A stretch of 64,000 bases of DNA, taken from the NCBI GenBank assembly GCA_027533105.1, contig JAPZTW010000004.1, positions 253,001-317,000 on the forward strand, written 5' to 3'. The notes below the pieces were generated by a model. It saw nothing but the letters and a program-made list of their open reading frames with translations. It made no database searches and was not told the DNA's origin. A program made the translations under genes and the position numbers. This document shows positions 63,627 to 64,000 of the stretch, piece after piece (position 1 is the stretch's first letter; each line of letters begins with the position of its first letter). This stretch comes from Sphingomonadaceae bacterium. Lineage in GTDB: Bacteria > Pseudomonadota > Alphaproteobacteria > Sphingomonadales > Sphingomonadaceae.

Positions 63627-64000
63627 GTGAGTAAGAACAGTCCATCCACTTCGAACCTTCCGCGCGAATTGCCGGTGATGGCGGTCCTTGGCCTCGCCGA
63701 CCCCGGCGATGCGGACTGGGCGCGGCTGCGCGGCGTGCAGTATTCGAACCTGGCGACTGTCGCCAAGGCACGGGTGGTGGCTCAGGTCATTGCCGCGCTG
63801 GGCGTGGTCTGGCTCTACGCCGAATGGATCCATCTGGCCGCGCTGGCGGTCTGGTTGGTGGCGCTGGGCGCAAGTCTTTATCACGGTGTCCGGATCGACA
63901 GCACCTTGGCGGATGCCGATCAGCGCCGGATGTCGCGCGACGAGGTCAAGCGGCAGTCGCTCGGGGCGATCCTCAATGCCCTGGCCTGGGTTGTGCCGAT
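63627..64000 (+). CDS. N-terminal part of a membrane protein, cut by window edge
   Basis: An open frame from GTG 63627 runs beyond the right edge. An alternative start is ATG 63678. The visible 124 residues read MAVLGLADPGDADWARLRGV, then VVAQVIAALGVVWLYAEWIH, LAALAVWLVALGASLYHGVR, IDSTLADADQRRMSRDEVKR and SLGAILNALAWVVP. Three hydrophobic segments can be seen with a charged loop between two and three. Such N-termini occur on GGDEF/EAL or kinase signalling proteins, but no catalytic domain is in the window. Confidence 0.5.
   Translation, partial: MSKNSPSTSNLPRELPVMAVLGLADPGDADWARLRGVQYSNLATVAKARVVAQVIAALGVVWLYAEWIHLAALAVWLVALGASLYHGVRIDSTLADADQRRMSRDEVKRQSLGAILNALAWVVP

Overview
This window is a GC-rich chromosomal segment of an alphaproteobacterium, most likely a sphingomonad (Sphingomonadales). 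The evidence is a circularly permuted two-piece tmRNA encoding the tag ANDNEALALAA, a GAAC-N7-GAAC LexA box of the alphaproteobacterial type before uvrA, dispersed sphingomonad-like palindromic repeats, the lptD-surA-pdxA-rsmA and purM/purN-hdaA neighbourhoods, and many short overlapping gene junctions. Genus cannot be fixed from the sequence alone. Nearly all of the window is chromosomal housekeeping DNA. There is no rRNA, tRNA, CRISPR array, intact IS element or prophage.

Layout. 1-8064 (minus strand): a TCA-cycle operon in the order mdh, sucD, sucA, sucB, lpd, then a PepSY protein cut by the window edge; sucC is not present. 8306-11906 (minus): a GGDEF-EAL c-di-GMP protein, a small conserved protein and a SleB-type cell-wall hydrolase. 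12075-16777 (plus): a cobalamin riboswitch controlling a BtuB-like receptor and a BtuF/BtuC/BtuD-like ABC importer with overlapping genes. 16779-18842 (minus): an M13 metallopeptidase. 19079-22435 (plus): a Slam-family outer-membrane translocon followed by a TbpB-like surface lipoprotein, a probable type XI secretion pair. 22512-25409: uvrA. 25586-28147: an accessory patch with two small or foreign-looking genes, a gene remnant and a helix-turn-helix ORF filled with in-frame repeats.

28154-32798 (minus): lemA, two TPM-domain genes, a NUDIX hydrolase, an SDR and a LacI regulator, closely packed. 32994-33860 (plus): mscL, its terminator and the tmRNA gene. 34223-37716 (minus): arginine succinyltransferase-pathway genes astA and astB with an M20 hydrolase. 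37899-39959: malate synthase G. 40454-46045 (minus): lptD-surA-pdxA-rsmA, which links outer-membrane LPS export, periplasmic folding, pyridoxal phosphate synthesis and rRNA methylation. 46150-48207: pepA, DUF2256 and holC. 48220-50961: an intradiol dioxygenase, ndk, two small proteins and an AT-rich orphan gene.

51040-56154: purM-purN (minus), with PurN fused to an MmcQ/YjbR domain, divergent from a DUF2066-like gene, hdaA, cysE and DUF2794. 56242-59650: an MFE-2-type SDR, a phosphate-selective porin behind a probable Pho box, and a phosphoglycolate phosphatase. 59786-63569: glmU and glmS (UDP-GlcNAc synthesis) separated by a vapBC-type toxin-antitoxin pair. 63627-end: the start of a membrane protein.

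The best candidates for something less described are the Slam/TbpB-like pair with its duplicated palindromic operator-like sequence, the repeat-filled HTH ORF at 26819-28147, and the AT-rich orphan at 50164-50961.
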